The position numbers and the translations under genes were made by a program. A stretch of 17,543 bases of DNA from assembly GCA_947289115.1 (NCBI GenBank), contig CAMYPG010000011.1, positions 1 through 17,543 of the forward strand, written 5' to 3'. Below are positions 1-5,302 of this stretch, piece after piece. Within the stretch, counting starts at the first letter, position 1. Every line of letters starts with the position of its first letter. A model generated the notes under the pieces. The model saw nothing but the letters and a program-made list of their open reading frames with translations. It was not told where the DNA came from and ran no database searches. The DNA comes from an uncultured Gardnerella sp. (GTDB lineage: Bacteria; Actinomycetota; Actinomycetes; Actinomycetales; Bifidobacteriaceae).

Positions 1-34
1 TTTTTCGCGAATTGTCCTTCAAATTCCCCGCCAT
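1..34 (-). CDS. 5' end of an unidentified minus-strand gene, cut by the window edge
   Basis: On the minus strand an ATG at 34-32 is preceded 4 nt upstream by a very strong ribosome-binding site, GGGGAGGAG (complement of 39-47). The frame stays open for 11 codons to base 1, reading MAGNLKDNSRK. This polar, lysine-containing start suggests a cytoplasmic N-terminus, but the fragment is too short to name. The exact Shine-Dalgarno spacing is the main reason to call it. The gene would be divergent from the plus-strand peptide locus at 299. Confidence 0.5.
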   Translation of the reverse strand, partial: MAGNLKDNSRK

Positions 35-254
35 TGTGCTCCTCCCCATATATAATGTAATGTGTAGGTTTAATAATATCACTTCTCAAATTTTAACTAT
101 TGCGCATGGAAATATTCCCGCATTGAGTTATTTAATTACCAAATGCATAAATAGATTAATCTTTGACATATTAGCATACAGACAAATCACATACGAAAAA
201 GTGCTTCTACAGATTCAACTTACAAAAACCATTAATTTCATCTTATAAAAGTTA

Positions 255-292
255 TATACTGAAAAAATGTATATTCGCATGTATAAAGAGGT
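255..292 (+). promoter_or_regulatory. Candidate -10 box and ribosome-binding site of the small-peptide locus
   Basis: TATACT at 255-260 resembles a -10 box, although no convincing -35 sits at the right distance upstream. AAAGAGGT at 285-292 is a good Shine-Dalgarno ending 6 nt before the ATG at 299. Together they suggest that the short frame at 299 was once, or still is, expressed. Confidence 0.35.
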
Positions 293-298
293 ACTGTT

Positions 299-468
299 AT
301 GAATATAAAAAAGCTATTAATAAAATGCTTACTTGCTCAGTAGCATTATCCATGTCTTTTTTACTATCATTGCAAGCTCAAGCCAACACCCAAGAAGAAA
401 CTTATGAGTAACACAAAGATAGTTGGCACTGTACACAGCAGAAAGGCATTTGTGTCGACTTGCAGTGA
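299..468 (+). pseudogene. Broken gene for a small exported peptide (bacteriocin-like, unassigned)
   Basis: ATG 299 with a good ribosome-binding site opens MNIKKLLIK and then meets TAG at 341 after 14 codons. Slipping one base at the AAAA run 322-325 moves into a frame that continues the peptide as a hydrophobic stretch (LTCSVALSMSFLLSL) followed by AQA-N. That is a textbook Sec signal peptide: basic start, hydrophobic core, Ala-x-Ala cleavage site. This frame meets TAA at 409, but beyond it the same frame continues with HKDSWHCTQQKGICVDLQ and ends at TGA 466-468. Restoring one A and one sense codon would give a peptide of about 55 residues with a small, two-cysteine mature part. I infer a decayed secreted peptide. 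I recognise no family, and a sequencing error in the A-run cannot be excluded for the first lesion. Confidence 0.45.
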
Positions 469-509
469 GAATTTCCATTATTAATATCAACAATTATGTG
501 AGGAACAAT

Positions 510-854
510 ATGAACAGCAAACACGTAGTTCTACTGCCAATAACGTTGCTTTGTTATATTTCGTCAGCTATTTATTTCTTTAAACAATTGAAGGAATTAA
601 AAGACGATAACACTTGTATTAATATTGCTAGTCTCACCATTCAAGCATTCGTCCTATTAATATTAATAATCTATCTTTTATATTTATGCAAAGAAAAGAC
701 ATACCAAACTATCTATCGTTTAATTACAGTATTTATGAGCATAGTTAGCATAATTCTTTTAGCAGTTTGCAATACAGATGTTACGAGATTAATTATATTT
801 ACCTTAACATGTGTATATGTATGCATTCTTATAATCGTCCGCAAACATTGTTAA
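510..854 (+). CDS. Small four-helix membrane protein of unknown function, next to the peptide remnant
   Basis: This 114-residue protein was not recognised. The frame is open further upstream (TTG at 423), but ATG 510 is chosen because GAGGA at 500-504 lies 5 nt before it and the extra upstream residues are not hydrophobic. Four membrane segments are visible at about residues 6-25, 41-63, 70-89 and 93-110. They are separated by short loops, one of them charged (KQLKELKDD), and the tail is RKHC. The sequence is strikingly rich in Ile and Leu, and the DNA is visibly more AT-rich than the genes to its right. It lies 41 bp after the broken peptide gene and runs against every neighbour. Small multi-helix proteins beside secreted peptides often serve as immunity or export partners. 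That role is inference from position and topology only. Confidence 0.6.
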   Translation: MNSKHVVLLPITLLCYISSAIYFFKQLKELKDDNTCINIASLTIQAFVLLILIIYLLYLCKEKTYQTIYRLITVFMSIVSIILLAVCNTDVTRLIIFTLTCVYVCILIIVRKHC

Positions 855-885
855 ATATATCGTATGAGTGGCGCATTCAATAGGA

Positions 886-1593
886 TTACGAAGCGTCGCC
901 TTCGCCTTGCGCACGGTCTTTGCCGTAAATTGACGGAATAAAACGCTCCTGATCGTGAAGCTTTTCCCAAATTACAGGAGGATTTTGCGGATTTTCCAGA
1001 GACTTTGGAACATTGATAATTCGCTGATTACTAGAGCCACGAAATTGCAAAAGCGAATCATGCAAATCCTTCATATAACGGCCGTCAACAAGAATATCAA
1101 TGTATTGCAGCAACTCAAGCTTATCCAAAGTCTCCCCTGGGCGCATAAGCTCTTCCCAAGTGTATCCAGTCCAACTCCAAATATCTTTTGTATTGCCAAA
1201 CTCTTTTCTAATACGCTTGCAAAGAGGCAGCAAAATGCCCGTATTAAGCAAAGGCTCGCCGCCAAGCAAAGTCAATCCTTGCACATAAGGCTGCGCCAAA
1301 TCTTCCATAATTTGATCTTCAAGCTTTTGAGTATAAGGATGCCCAGCGCGAAAATCCCAAATCGACTCGTTATAGCACTCAACGCAATGGAACGGGCAAC
1401 CGGAGACGTAAAGCGAGCAGCGAATTCCCTCGCCGTCTGTCATCAAAAAACGCTTGTAATCGGCAACCATGCCCTGACTCATGCGCTCACTAGACCACTG
1501 TCCTGCGCGAGGATTATTTGAAAGAGAGGTAGGAATCCACGGTCCACGATTCACATCTGCAGGCGCAAAATCGTGCAAACTCATGCGAGCCAT
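886..1593 (-). CDS. nrdG: Anaerobic ribonucleoside-triphosphate reductase activating protein (radical SAM)
   Basis: NrdG uses a [4Fe-4S] cluster and S-adenosylmethionine to place the glycyl radical on NrdD, enabling oxygen-free dNTP synthesis. The 235-residue protein carries the radical-SAM cysteine motif C-x3-C-x2-C at residues 66, 70 and 73 (GCPFHCVECYN). It also has the SAM-binding GGEP at 111-114 and the family-typical QRIINVPKS near the C-terminus. The start is set at ATG 1593: AAAGGGGG (complement of 1600-1607) stands 6 nt upstream, whereas an in-frame ATG at 1623 lacks such a site. The roughly 30 residues before DYKRF are longer than in short NrdG proteins and lack known motifs. It follows nrdD on the same strand with a 219-bp gap containing a terminator-like hairpin. 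Identity is certain from the motif and the partner gene. Confidence 0.96.
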   Translation of the reverse strand: MARMSLHDFAPADVNRGPWIPTSLSNNPRAGQWSSERMSQGMVADYKRFLMTDGEGIRCSLYVSGCPFHCVECYNESIWDFRAGHPYTQKLEDQIMEDLAQPYVQGLTLLGGEPLLNTGILLPLCKRIRKEFGNTKDIWSWTGYTWEELMRPGETLDKLELLQYIDILVDGRYMKDLHDSLLQFRGSSNQRIINVPKSLENPQNPPVIWEKLHDQERFIPSIYGKDRAQGEGDAS

Positions 1594-1644
1594 ATCCAAC
1601 CCCCTTTCAAACCAAATAAACAACTAAAAATAAACAACCAAATT

Positions 1645-1716
1645 TGCGAAAATAAAATAAATCCAGCCGTTAGAAAGTGCAATCACAAAACGCAATACAT
1701 TTCTAACGGCCAGATT
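1645..1716 (-). terminator. Terminator-like hairpin between nrdD and nrdG
   Basis: GCCGTTAGAAA (1666-1676) and TTTCTAACGGC (1700-1710) are perfect inverted repeats. In the minus-strand RNA two G-U pairs and four further Watson-Crick pairs extend the stem to 17 pairs (1660-1716) around a 23-nt loop. The 3' side runs straight into UUAUUUUAUUUU. It has the form of an intrinsic terminator for nrdD or an attenuator limiting read-through into nrdG. Only about 40 nt remain before the nrdG ribosome-binding site. Confidence 0.65.
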
Positions 1717-1795
1717 ATCACCAAACAACAAACACAAGAAAAGCTATTTATTTAGCTAAATTATCTAGTCATACTTATTTTACTAAGTTTCAACA

Positions 1796-1809
1796 TAGCT
1801 AATTAGCTA
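1796..1809. repeat. 14-bp palindrome just after the nrdD stop codon
   Basis: TAGCTAATTAGCTA is a perfect palindrome 3 bp beyond the nrdD stop. A second palindrome, TTTAGCTAAA, lies at 1751-1760, so TAGCTAA-type sites occur three times within 60 bp. CTAAGTTT is also repeated at 1783-1790 and 1807-1814. Function is unknown. Confidence 0.4.
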
Positions 1810-1812
1810 AGT

Positions 1813-4230
1813 TTATTTTGTTTCCTCATACCATTCGCGAGACTCACCGTTGTTAAGAGTCACATGACCAGTTTCGCCAGACATGTGCTTTACGCGGTGA
1901 GCGATTTCCTCGTGACGACCGTGAACCATTGGACGCTGAACAGGATTGCCCAAGTAGCCGCAAGTACGCTTCGTAACATTGCACTTATCTGGGTCGCTGT
2001 TTCCGCACTCAGGGCAGCGGAAGCCTTCTTTAGTCGGCTCAAAATCGCCCTGGAAACCACAAACGAAGCAATGATCGATTGGCGTATTCGTACCCAAGTA
2101 ACCAATGCCAATCTTGTAAGCGTAATCCCAAACGGCTTCCAAAGCCTTAGGATTCGCCTGCAAACATGGGAACTCGCAGTAGTTAATAAAACCGCCGGAA
2201 GCAAGATACGGGAAGTCTACCTCGTAGCGAAGCTTCTCCATAGGAGTTGGCTGCAACCAAACAGGGTAATGGAAGGAATTAGTGTAGAAGTCGTGATCGG
2301 TTACGCCTTCAATGCGACCGAACTTCTGGCGATCCATGCGGTTAAAGCGGTCAGTCAAAGACTCAGCAGGAGTTGAGTAAACGGAATAATGGTAACCTTC
2401 CGCCTTTGACCACTGCTGGCAAAGCTTATTCATGCGGCGAACCAAAGAAAGCGCAAACTCCTTGCCTTCCTCATTCCAGCTGTGATCTTGCATCCAATCC
2501 TTGCCGAAGAACACGGCCGTAGTTTCGTACAAACCAATGTAGCCAAGAGAAACAGTTGCGCGCTCATTACGGAACAACTGATCCACGCTTTCGTTAGCTT
2601 CCAAACGACCAAAAGCACCGTAACGGAACAGCGTTGGAGCATTTACAGGAGTTGCCTGCTTGCAACGCATAATACGGAATCGCAAAGCTTGGTGAGCTAC
2701 TTCCATACGCTCGTCGAAAAGCTTCCAGAAGCGAGTCACATCGCCGTGAGATTCAAGAGCAATACGTGGCATGTTAACAGTTACAACGCCAAGATTCATA
2801 CGGCCATCTTCAACGTCCTTGCCGGTCTTTGGATCAATCCAACCCTGAAGGAACGAACGGCAACCCATAGGAGCCTTGAAGGAGCCAGTAATCTTAACAA
2901 TATTCTCGTAGAACACAACGTCTGGGTACATGCGCTTTGTAGAGCACTCAAGCGCAAGCTGCTTCAAATCGTAGTTCGGGTCGCCAGCGTCCGCGTTAAC
3001 ACCGTGCTTAATAGTAAACACAAGCTTAGGGAAGATTGCAGTATGACGATCTTTGCCGAGACCACGAATACGGTTAAGCAAAATAGCGCGCTGAATTTCA
3101 CGAGCAAACCAAGAAGTACCCAAGCCAAAGCCAACAGTTACGAACGGAGTCTGACCGTTAGAAACGCGGTTAGAATTGATTTGATATTCCATTGTTTGCA
3201 TAGCGTCGTAGATCGCCTTACGCGTCATAATCTTTGCGTAAACTTCACGGAGCTGATCCAACTCGCCCAAATTCTTATCAAAAGGAGTATCAGCAGGCAG
3301 TGGATCCCTGTCCAAGCAGTGGAGATTCTTAGGCTCCTGAGCCTTCAAGCCGTCAATCATATCTTTTGCGACTTGAATTGGCGTGGAATCAGGAATCATT
3401 GCGTGTGCCATAGCAAGATTCTTGTCGTAATCGCACTTAGCGTAAGGCTCAAGCATTTCGTCAGCGCGATTAACAGTCTGACCACCGTATTGCGCGCCAG
3501 CAATATCCTTAATAATTTGCGTAACCTGAGTTGCAGCAGTACCAATAGACTTTGGACTATCCATCATTGCATTACCAAGAGCAAATCCCTTAGCAAGCAT
3601 ATCGCCAAAATCAGGAAGCGAGCAGTTGCTCATGCAAGTAAATGGCGAATAATCAGCGTCATGGAAGTGAATATCACCCTTCATATGAGCGTTAGAAACT
3701 GCGTGAGGAAGCATAGAGAACGCAGAAGCTTTAGAAACAGCACCTGCAAGAAGATCACGCTGAGTTGCATAAACATTAGAATCCTTATTTGCGTTTTCAC
3801 GAACAAGAGACTCATCACGATTTACAAGACGGTTAACAGCCTCGTTAATATCAGTAGCTTTAGCGCGGTCTATATCTCGGTTCAGTCGGTAGCTCGTGTA
3901 GCAACGAGCAACCTCATAAAGGTGATTTTCAATAAGACTATGCTCAACCAAGGTCTGAATATCTTCAATCTTCGCCGGGCCATTGTAACGATCTTGAATT
4001 TCAGCCTCAATATGATCAGAAATATTACGAATCAACTGCTCTTCTTGCGGACCGACTTCCTTGCCCAAATCCTTAAAAGCAGCCTTGATTGCCATAATGA
4101 TATTCAGCGGATCAAAATCAACTACGCGACCATCGCGCTTTTCGACCTGCACGCGAGAAACTGGAATTTCAACTACATCATCCGTACAATTTTCTGCGCT
4201 TGTGACAGCAGTTTCTTCCAAAACCTGCAT
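1813..4230 (-). CDS. nrdD: Anaerobic (class III) ribonucleoside-triphosphate reductase
   Basis: NrdD reduces ribonucleoside triphosphates to dNTPs through a glycyl radical, normally with formate as reductant. The 805-residue protein opens with an allosteric ATP-cone at about 25-118 (VEKRDGRVVDFD and following). The catalytic barrel includes MGCRSF, with a likely active-site cysteine at 457. A zinc site follows from C721, C724, C739 and C742. The glycyl-radical motif RTCGYLG ends the protein, with the radical glycine at 758. Nothing essential is missing and the length is normal. The ATG at 4230 is preceded by GAAAGGT (complement of 4239-4245) with 8-nt spacing. The upstream region carries two NrdR-type boxes, so repression at high dATP/ATP is expected. 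Its activase nrdG lies downstream. It implies anaerobic growth of the host. Confidence 0.98.
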   Translation of the reverse strand: MQVLEETAVTSAENCTDDVVEIPVSRVQVEKRDGRVVDFDPLNIIMAIKAAFKDLGKEVGPQEEQLIRNISDHIEAEIQDRYNGPAKIEDIQTLVEHSLIENHLYEVARCYTSYRLNRDIDRAKATDINEAVNRLVNRDESLVRENANKDSNVYATQRDLLAGAVSKASAFSMLPHAVSNAHMKGDIHFHDADYSPFTCMSNCSLPDFGDMLAKGFALGNAMMDSPKSIGTAATQVTQIIKDIAGAQYGGQTVNRADEMLEPYAKCDYDKNLAMAHAMIPDSTPIQVAKDMIDGLKAQEPKNLHCLDRDPLPADTPFDKNLGELDQLREVYAKIMTRKAIYDAMQTMEYQINSNRVSNGQTPFVTVGFGLGTSWFAREIQRAILLNRIRGLGKDRHTAIFPKLVFTIKHGVNADAGDPNYDLKQLALECSTKRMYPDVVFYENIVKITGSFKAPMGCRSFLQGWIDPKTGKDVEDGRMNLGVVTVNMPRIALESHGDVTRFWKLFDERMEVAHQALRFRIMRCKQATPVNAPTLFRYGAFGRLEANESVDQLFRNERATVSLGYIGLYETTAVFFGKDWMQDHSWNEEGKEFALSLVRRMNKLCQQWSKAEGYHYSVYSTPAESLTDRFNRMDRQKFGRIEGVTDHDFYTNSFHYPVWLQPTPMEKLRYEVDFPYLASGGFINYCEFPCLQANPKALEAVWDYAYKIGIGYLGTNTPIDHCFVCGFQGDFEPTKEGFRCPECGNSDPDKCNVTKRTCGYLGNPVQRPMVHGRHEEIAHRVKHMSGETGHVTLNNGESREWYEETK

Positions 4231-4313
4231 CGGTACAGACCTTTCTCAAACACTGTTCCTTCTAGCAAAATCTCTCGTTGCAAACATGGGAACTATTTCT
4301 AACAACTCGCTCT

Positions 4314-4342
4314 ACTATAACCCAACTCATGCACAATATCTA
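4314..4342 (-). promoter_or_regulatory. Candidate nrdD promoter
   Basis: On the minus strand TATAGT (complement of 4314-4319) matches the -10 consensus at five of six bases. It is separated by 17 bp from a weak -35, TAGATA (complement of 4337-4342). The -35 lies inside the proximal NrdR box, as expected for a repressed promoter. Transcription would start near 4307, leaving a leader of roughly 75 nt. Confidence 0.5.
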
Positions 4343-4346
4343 GGGC
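4331..4346. promoter_or_regulatory. NrdR box, proximal
   Basis: The core CAATATCTAG (4334-4343) matches the NrdR core CWATATATWG at nine of ten positions. The flanks match in part (GCA before, GGC after). It overlaps the candidate -35 of nrdD. Its start is exactly 32 bp from the distal box, about three helical turns, the usual NrdR geometry. Confidence 0.65.
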
Positions 4347-4362
4347 AAGACGCAAAGATAAC

Positions 4363-4378
4363 CACCTATATATAGTGA
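4363..4378. promoter_or_regulatory. NrdR box, distal
   Basis: The core CTATATATAG (4366-4375) matches the NrdR core consensus at all ten positions and is followed by TG as in the consensus; the left flank is poor. NrdR is an ATP-cone repressor of ribonucleotide reductase genes and binds paired boxes. Finding the pair directly upstream of nrdD makes the call strong. Confidence 0.75.
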
Positions 4379-4390
4379 TTTATGTCACAA
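4373..4390. promoter_or_regulatory. GTGA-N6-TCAC palindrome (CRP- or Rex-like operator)
   Basis: TAGTGATTTATGTCACAA contains GTGA (4375-4378) and TCAC (4385-4388) six bases apart. This fits CRP-type sites (TGTGA-N6-TCACA) at nine of ten positions and resembles Rex sites (TTGTGAA-N4-TTCACAA). It overlaps the distal NrdR box by 6 bp and lies between nrdD and the divergent DUF3052 gene. Which regulator, if any, binds is unknown. Confidence 0.35.
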
Positions 4391-4483
4391 TCGCGATTTT
4401 TGCGGCGTGTCTTGGTGTGTCGTAATTGATAAACGATAAATTACTGAATACACGCCGTTAAATGTGCGCACTTCGTGACGCTT

Positions 4484-4492
4484 TGATATATT
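4484..4492 (+). promoter_or_regulatory. Extended -10 promoter of the DUF3052 gene
   Basis: TG-A-TATATT forms an extended -10 (TG at 4484-4485, hexamer 4487-4492). It ends 7 bp before the GTG at 4500, so transcription would start at or next to the start codon. No good -35 is seen, which an extended -10 can compensate. Confidence 0.5.
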
Positions 4493-4499
4493 AAATCAC

Positions 4500-4922
4500 G
4501 TGGAACAGATAGCTTTTCAGCATGCACAGGAATTCGGATTCCAACCAGGAGACATTGTCCAACAATGGCTCTGGGATGACGATGTTGACGAAACAATTTG
4601 CGAAAGCATCGAGAAACTTACCGGCGAAGAGTTGGTAGATGAGGATTACGACGCTGCTGTTGATGGTGTGATTATTTGGTGGCGCGACGGCGACGACGAA
4701 GATGAGCTCGCAGACACTATTATGGATGCCACAAATATGCTTGACAATGACGCTCCTATGTGGGTTCTTACTCCAAAACCAGGTCGCGAAGGTTCCCCAA
4801 GTTCTAGTACCGTTCAATCTGCAGCAAAAACAGCTGGCATGAACGCAGCCACTCCGTTAACCGTAAGCACTGACTGGAACGGCGTTCAACTGCGCGCATT
4901 TGGTAAAGGTCAATCTAAATAA
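4500..4922 (+). CDS. DUF3052 family protein
   Basis: The 140-residue protein matches the actinobacterial DUF3052 family, whose function is not established. It shows the family's order of motifs: FGFQPGDIVQ near the N-terminus, the acidic WDDDVDE, EELVDEDYD, the paired tryptophans in IIWWRDGD, LTPKPGR near residues 90-96, and a C-terminal stretch TDWNGVQLR. It is strongly acidic, with no signal peptide or membrane segment, so it is probably cytoplasmic. The start is taken at GTG 4500: the next in-frame codon group upstream ends in TGA (4476), no ATG lies in between, and the family begins near here. There is no Shine-Dalgarno; an extended -10 directly upstream suggests leaderless translation. 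It is divergent from nrdD and convergent with the helicase gene. Confidence 0.88.
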   Translation: MEQIAFQHAQEFGFQPGDIVQQWLWDDDVDETICESIEKLTGEELVDEDYDAAVDGVIIWWRDGDDEDELADTIMDATNMLDNDAPMWVLTPKPGREGSPSSSTVQSAAKTAGMNAATPLTVSTDWNGVQLRAFGKGQSK

Positions 4923-5155
4923 GTATTTGCTAATTGGCTTAACTAGTTTAACCGACTGTTGACTTGCTTAACAGGCTGATTAACTGATTACTAAGTTGCT
5001 TATTGCTTGCCAACTTGCTACTTACTTTTGTAGTATTGCTGCTGTTTTGTCGAAAACACCAAACCAGTTGATGTTATGTATAAAACATAGGGCAATTCTG
5101 TCGAAAACACATAATCATTCGGCGAAATAGACAAAAATACAAGAATAACGTAAAT
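4923..5155. other. Gene-free stretch after DUF3052 with a 12-bp direct repeat
   Basis: No credible gene is seen. TGTCGAAAACAC occurs twice, at 5048-5059 and 5099-5110, 51 bp apart. An imperfect palindrome around AACTAGTT follows the DUF3052 stop. No clear plus-strand terminator with a U-run is visible, so the hairpin at 5270-5302 may serve both converging transcripts. Confidence 0.4.
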
Positions 5156-5189
5156 AAAAAGCGCGAGGAGAAAAATATCACAGCCTCGC
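5151..5189 (-). terminator. Second intrinsic terminator downstream of the helicase
   Basis: In the minus-strand RNA GCGAGG (5189-5184) pairs with CCTCGC (5168-5163) around a 15-nt loop. It is followed by GC and UUUUUAUUUA (complement of 5151-5160). It stands about 110 bp beyond the helicase stop, as a backup to the hairpin at 5270-5302. Confidence 0.6.
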
Positions 5190-5225
5190 ACCACAACAGA
5201 CAAGAAAACTAAAGCGAAAACAAAA

Positions 5226-5267
5226 GCCGGAAAATCACTGGCGAATGTTATCAAAAGTAGTGAAAAC
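5226..5267. repeat. Dispersed repeat, copy A
   Basis: Beginning GCCGGAAAATCAC and containing AATGTT and TGAAAAC, this segment aligns over about 42 bp with copy B at 7396-7438. The first 13 bases are identical, and roughly three quarters match overall with one gap. A shorter copy C lies at 7225-7256. A and B both lie in the 3' region of a minus-strand gene. Confidence 0.5.
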
Positions 5268-5302
5268 GAAAACAAATGCTGTAAAACACACAGCATTTGT
5301 TT
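5262..5302 (-). terminator. Intrinsic terminator abutting the helicase stop codon
   Basis: AAACAAATGCTGT (5270-5282) and ACAGCATTTGTTT (5290-5302) are perfect 13-bp inverted repeats around a 7-nt loop. The stem begins at the base next to the TAG stop (5305-5303). In the minus direction it runs into UUUCGUUUUC. It could also act on the converging plus-strand transcript. Confidence 0.85.

Noticed and set aside
163..168. Perfect TTGACA as a -35 box for the peptide locus
   Set aside because: No acceptable -10 lies 16-18 bp downstream; the best -10-like box (255-260) is far too distant.
12..248. Plus-strand frame of 78 codons at the left edge
   Set aside because: It has no ribosome-binding site and a composition typical of random AT-rich DNA, and it overlaps the better-supported minus-strand start at 34.
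955..1521. Plus-strand frame of 188 codons opposite nrdG
   Set aside because: It is antisense to nrdG, whose radical-SAM motif is clear. No start signal or domain is visible.
2482..4302. Long plus-strand open frame (606 codons) opposite nrdD
   Set aside because: It lies entirely antisense to a complete, motif-proven nrdD, has no ribosome-binding site, and its translation has no recognisable domain. It is a by-product of nrdD codon use.
5018..5296. Minus-strand frame of 92 codons downstream of the helicase
   Set aside because: It runs through two terminator hairpins and the repeats and has no ribosome-binding site.
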